Positions 59,801 through 64,000 of a stretch of DNA of 64,000 nt are shown piece by piece. Source of the stretch: Cydia pomonella (taxonomy: Eukaryota > Arthropoda > Insecta > Lepidoptera > Tortricidae). Each line of letters opens with the position of its first letter. Position 1 is the stretch's first letter. The stretch spans positions 7,525,056-7,589,055 of the forward strand of contig NC_084704.1 of the NCBI RefSeq assembly GCF_033807575.1, written 5' to 3'. The notes beneath the pieces were generated by a model. It saw nothing but the letters and a program-made list of their open reading frames with translations, ran no database searches and was not told the origin of the DNA. Made by a program: the position numbers and the translations under genes.

Positions 59801-62800
59801 ACTTTCATAGTTTAGGAAAAAATAATTAAAACAGTTTTGGGGTTAATCGGGTTTTTTTCACCCCCAGGGGGTAACAGAGGGATGAAACTTTGTGCAGAGT
59901 ATAACCTCCCCAAAAGGCATCGTTTGATTACAGTTTCGGCCCAAAATCGCTGGGGGCAATTTTTCCTAGGCTATCCTGCTACACCCTTTAGTGTAATTAT
60001 TGTTCGTCTCAAAACCTTCCTGATGCGTAGTATGTATGTTGATATTTGCTATCACATCTAAATAATTGTCAGGTTTTTTGAAATATTGTTTGTACAGCCG
60101 ATCTCTATTTGACAGTAAATACATTCAGTCATTGGCTCTTCTGTATTTCAAATGAATTTTAATTATGTAGTTAAATACCTACCATCAGTGTCATAGTTGA
60201 CGGATCATTAGTAAACCTTATTGCAAAGAAATAAGGTCTACTTTCATTCAAGATTTTTGCTATTTAAACAGCAGCACGGTAAAACACAGTAAACAATAAC
60301 TACCGTATTTTAATTACGCTGATAATAACAGTACGTACAGTTCCTGTACGCAACATTTTATCGATGCTATGTTACCGGTATCACAAATGTATCAAACGAT
60401 TATATCAATGTTTGAACTTCAAGTTCATCCATTCATTCAGTTGCTAAGCAGATGTTTATCTTGATGATAATGATGTTATTGATGATTAATGATGATATAC
60501 CTATTAAAATCAACAATAGATATATATTAATTTTATTGATTTAAACTTTATTGCACAATACATGAAGAGTAGAAATGGCGGACTTAATGTCAGAAGGCAT
60601 TCTCTAAACCGAAAGATCTAGGTGATGGAGGGTCAGAATACAGTTAGTGTAAAATGGAAAAAAATAACATTATATAATATTATACATACATCAATAATAT
60701 TGTACATAAACAAATAAATATACATACCTACATAAATATATACCCATTATGAAACATCATGAGGACGACCTTTGAACTTTGTCAAACACATTGCTAGATT
60801 ATTAGAAGAATCAGACAGTCAGATTTCCTTTATGTTATAAAGGAAATCTGGCTGTGGGTTACTTATGTTCAAATTATCTGGTAACTAGAAGGCAATGAAA
60901 TAGCTAGCACCACAGAGAAAGGCCACGCTTACAATGGTAGGCCGTTAATAAGAACTGTCAGCACCATTTTATTTCATAATATAAATTTTCATAAATTTTC
61001 TCACGTCTATATTTCTAAGTCCTCCGTTTAATTTGTCATTTAAATAAAACTTTTCTTGTTGACACAGAATTCACATTTTGTTGGCAGATTTTTGTAGATT
61101 AGATTCTTTTCCCTATACAACGTCCATTTATGTTTTATTAGGTCCGTGAGATCAAATTCGTCTGCGGGAAATTTCGTACAAAATACATATTTCTAATAAG
61201 AGTACACTACTGTTAACATCATCGGTAAAGCAGCGTTTGCTTTTAGTTCCAGCAGTCATATTAAATAAAAAATATATATGCTAGTGAGCGGAATTCCCCG
61301 CTGACGTATTTGACCGCATTGACCCTTCTTTTGTGCTTACCAGTTAGGAAGTCTTTCGGTTGCCCCACATCCATCCAGAAGCCTTGCAGCTCCATAGCTA
61401 ACAGCTGCCCATCTTTCGCCATGAATGGAAACACCTCTTTTTCTATTGACATGGGACGCAGCTCTATTCTGCTTAAGACTGATGGGTTTAGAATGTACAT
61501 GCCTGTAAGTAAAAATACAACCATAAAACTACAGACAGTAAAGAAAAATTGTGTTTAGAGACTGATTTCTTTATTTTGCAGTTCATTCTGTTCTTACATA
61601 TTAAACATTTAATATTGCCATTGCACTTGTAAATTCTGTTTCATAAATAACACACTTAAAACTGTTCCAAAGGTTTTCTTATCTTAAAATGTAACTAAAT
61701 ATATTATAGTGGAAGTTAAAAGTGCAACAACAATTTCATACTTACACATAATATATGATAATATAATTAATTGTCAGATGACAAACAAAACTCACTAAGT
61801 GCAATCAATTATGGCACTAAATTTGTGATAGTAAATGAGCGACAATAAAAAAATTAGCTTTCGATTTAACATCAGCTTTTATAAATCAATTTGAAGCTAA
61901 GTATTCAACACTAACTTGTAAAAATATTTACCAGCATTAATTTTATTGGAAATGAATTCCTGTGGCTTCTCCACAAAGCTCTCAATCTGTCCATCCTCTT
62001 TATATACAACCACTCCATATTTAGATGGCTCCTCTACCTTTGTAACTACAATTGTTCCCTCCTGAAATAAATATACAAGAATGCCATTAGATTAGCCATG
62101 TAACAGTTATACACACTATACAACATTAAGGACCCTTTTAGGGGTCTTGGACTTCATTAGCTCTGTTTTATGGCCTATTTCACAAAATCTTGTGACTTTT
62201 TTTTAAATCGTGAAGTATAATGGACCCCTAGCCCCATGGAATGGTCCTACTAGTAAAAAATATTCCTACAGATATAATTGACATAAAAAACACCTACACA
62301 TGCAATCAATGCTGACTTTCTACTTGATTCATATAAGTAGAATTAAGTAGATGTTAATAAAAAATATGGATTAAAAAACATAAAAAATATATGCCATTAA
62401 AGATATTTCACTATTGATTTAAACCAATACCACAATCAACCTGTTTACTCAGGTGAATATTACCCAAGTGAGTCATCCTACCTATTCATACAAATGAATA
62501 TAATATTAGCACAGCTAAAGTACATATATGTCACTACAAAATAATACCCATGTTCACAAGCCCACATCACAATATAGGAACGAGACAATAGTATTATGAC
62601 TATCATTGACAAAGTAACGGACCTGAGATTATTCATAAATCTTATTGCAACAAGATAAGGTTTACAATTGGCCAGCTAATTGTGTTTCAGTACATACATC
62701 TTGAGACTGGCAGCAAGTATAAAATGCACCAGGTCTAACTCTATGTATGGCTCTTAGTTTGACAAAATTAAAGCCAGTTAATATGGTGGTCAATCTCTAA

Positions 62801-64000
62801 TCCATGTTTCCTAACTTTTTTTTAAATTTACTTTCACCAACATACAATTCGTAAGTTTCCTTCACTTTACAATCTAGGTCATAATAGTGTTATCAGTAAA
62901 CTCATTAACTGGTATCAACAAGCAATACACAACCATATTGCAAAGCAAATATTGAAGATAATTATTATTGAGCTTATTAAGATAGTCAACTTTTAACTAT
63001 TATCTAGTTACAGTTTTGCTAGGGCATTCTATCAATCTATTAATTGTACTTCCACATCAATTATCATCATAACCATAAACATCAAAGGGGAAGCTATGTA
63101 TAGTTAGATTTTTTTAACCCCCTTATTCATAAATGTTTACTAAAGTTAACAAGCCACTAATAAACGGTTGTCCCTTTCCATCATACCAATACGTTGGAAA
63201 CGGAGAAACAATTATTAGCAGCTTGTTAACTTTAGTAGACGTTTATGAATAAGGGGGTAAATCAATGAATTGTTGCAAGAACTCTTAACGCTTTCGGTGC
63301 CGGGCGCCCTGGTTCCAGTACAAAATGAACACACATACATAGTTCTTGGCAGTGAATAACTTTTTGATTTCCCAACTGAAGACACTATTTATTAGATTTA
63401 AATAAGAGGTGGATAGAGCTATTCAATTTGCATTTTGTTGCCTTTGCATGGATAGGTCATTATAGAGATCCTCATCACCAGTAAATTAAATTAAATAAAT
63501 AAATACATTTTATAAACAAAAAGTAGTAGTAATTACCTTTCCATGTGATTTATGAAACTTGTAAAGTTCTTTGAAAGGAAAATCACAAATTATGTCTGAA
63601 TTAAGAACAAAGAATGGCTCGGAACTTTTGCTCAATAGGTGTTTTGCCAGGGCTATGGGCCCCGCTGTGCCAAGAGGCTCCACTTCATGAGAAAATGTTA
63701 GGGACACACCTAGTTTGGCCACTTTCTCTGTTAACTCTTTTTCCATATCCTCTGCTCTGTATGACACAGCTAAAATGACCTGTAAAGGAATATAATTTCC
63801 AATAAAATTAATAAAAAGTAATTGAGGTTTCTTTTATACATTACATTGCACACTGTACTCACTGTATTGTTCGTTGTTATATTGGAATAATAGGTAAATA
63901 GAATTATTAGGTCTTTACCTGTGTTACTCCAGCCTCCACCAAAGCTTCTATCTGATGCAATAGAATTGGTTTGTTTGCAAATTCGACCAGTGGCTTTGGC
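56834..64000 (-). CDS. GMPPB: Mannose-1-phosphate guanylyltransferase beta (5' end cut)
   Basis: GMPPB makes GDP-mannose from mannose-1-phosphate and GTP in the cytosol, the donor for N-glycans, GPI anchors and O-mannosylation. Exons in window: 63919-64000 (continues right), 63537-63779, 61932-62061, 61341-61502, 57443-57607, 56834-57069 (stop TAA 56834-56836). The first visible residues PKPLVEFANKPIL are the family's substrate-binding block; FFVLNSDIICDFPF carries the metal-binding Asp; FWMDVGQPKDFLTG closes the catalytic domain. Exons 57443-57607 and 56834-57069 encode the left-handed beta-helix hexapeptides (GPGVVGNVLIDP, IGPNVTIGPGVVIEDG) and the conserved C-terminus ending VPEPQIIM. The start codon and the N-terminal GGxGTRLRPLT loop are off the right edge. 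The intron 57608-61340 is enlarged by a 2.1-kb inverted-repeat element. The spacing from MSH6 (about 2.6 kb) and shared strand imply separate promoters. Confidence 0.96.
57912..59988. mobile_element. 2.1-kb element with about 576-bp inverted arms
   Basis: In a GMPPB intron. Outer ends AAGGGTGTAGCAGGATAGCC and GGCTATCCTGCTACACCCTT, flanked by TA (57910-57911 and 59989-59990). Arms about 57912-58487 and 59413-59988. Between them lie a GGGTTCCGTA repeat (58497-59206) and an extra partial copy of the right arm (59292-59411). Mirrored frames starting MGLIGFFSPPGG in both arms are reflections, not genes. Confidence 0.82.
58497..59206 (-). repeat. Long GGGTTCCGTA-type repeat in the loop
   Basis: On the minus strand it starts AAAAAACCGGCCAAGAGCAT, passes GTAGGGTTCCGTAG and ends GGAACCCTAAAAATG. 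It contains a (GTCT)n run at 58552-58576. Confidence 0.7.
60815..60853. repeat. Hairpin in GMPPB intron
   Basis: CAGTCAGATTTCCTTTAT, 3-nt loop, ATAAAGGAAATCTGGCTG; one mismatch. Confidence 0.8.
63118..63257. mobile_element. PIF/Harbinger-like MITE (TAA target)
   Basis: 140 bp, ends CCCCCTTATTCATAAATGTT and its complement AACGTTTATGAATAAGGGGG-like; TAA on both sides (63115-63117 and 63258-63260). Adjacent arms share ACTAAAGTTAACAAG. GMPPB intron. Confidence 0.75.

Noticed and set aside
57839..60061. Two matching frames containing MGLIGFFSPPGGNRG
   Set aside because: Reflections of the inverted arms at 57912-59988; frame openness follows from identity, not selection.
1..64000. CRISPR arrays, operons, bacterial-type elements or a coherent new multi-gene system
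   Set aside because: Repeats are eukaryotic transposon families; genes are spliced animal genes with unrelated functions. Nothing supports such a system here.

Overview
The window reads as nuclear DNA of a lepidopteran insect (moth or butterfly). It is AT-rich and intron-rich, with short well-defined exons and GT-AG introns. It is densely seeded with repeat types I associate with Lepidoptera: tRNA-derived SINEs, the GGGTTCCGTA-type repeat, a Helitron-like 3' end, hAT, pogo-like and piggyBac-like miniature elements, and truncated LINEs. No prokaryotic feature, CRISPR array or operon is present.

Layout. All five protein-coding genes lie on the minus strand. (1) 1-31.2 kb is a tandem cluster of three UDP-glycosyltransferase (UGT) genes. 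UGT-A (246-5609) loses its last exon off the left edge. UGT-B (7307-14093) has 8 coding exons and 531 codons. UGT-C (22817-31237) has 8 coding exons and 523 codons. They share one exon plan; exons 4 to 7 are 198, 220, 220 and 220 nt in every copy, so they arose by tandem duplication. (2) 31.2-39.1 kb has no host gene; it holds nested hAT elements, a SINE, a LINE fragment and an unusual GCATAA-rich stretch. (3) 39.1-54.3 kb is MSH6, the mismatch-repair ATPase, in 19 coding exons (about 1121 codons). (4) 56.8-64.0 kb is GMPPB (mannose-1-phosphate guanylyltransferase beta), complete at the 3' end and cut at the right edge.

How the genes work together. The UGTs are predicted ER-membrane enzymes that add sugar to small lipophilic compounds (detoxification, pigment or hormone conjugation). 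MSH6 acts in nuclear DNA repair and GMPPB makes GDP-mannose. I see no functional link between the three loci.

Most notable observations. Four MSH6 exons (12, 15, 17 and 19) each have a degenerate tandem copy just 3' of the parent exon; the exon-17 copy still keeps both splice-site dinucleotides. Two giant near-palindromic elements (7697-8830 with a perfect 8-bp target duplication, and 57912-59988) have arms of about 0.5 kb. A hAT element carries a SINE inside it, and another hAT-like MITE sits about 160 bp upstream of the UGT-C start codon. A 1.2-kb pogo-like deletion derivative keeps a psq-type helix-turn-helix ORF. A SINE-like repeat carries an antisense 5S rRNA segment that spans the pol III internal promoter region. 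A THAP-type zinc finger gene is broken by one stop codon. I found no convincing new biological system; these are genome-structure observations.
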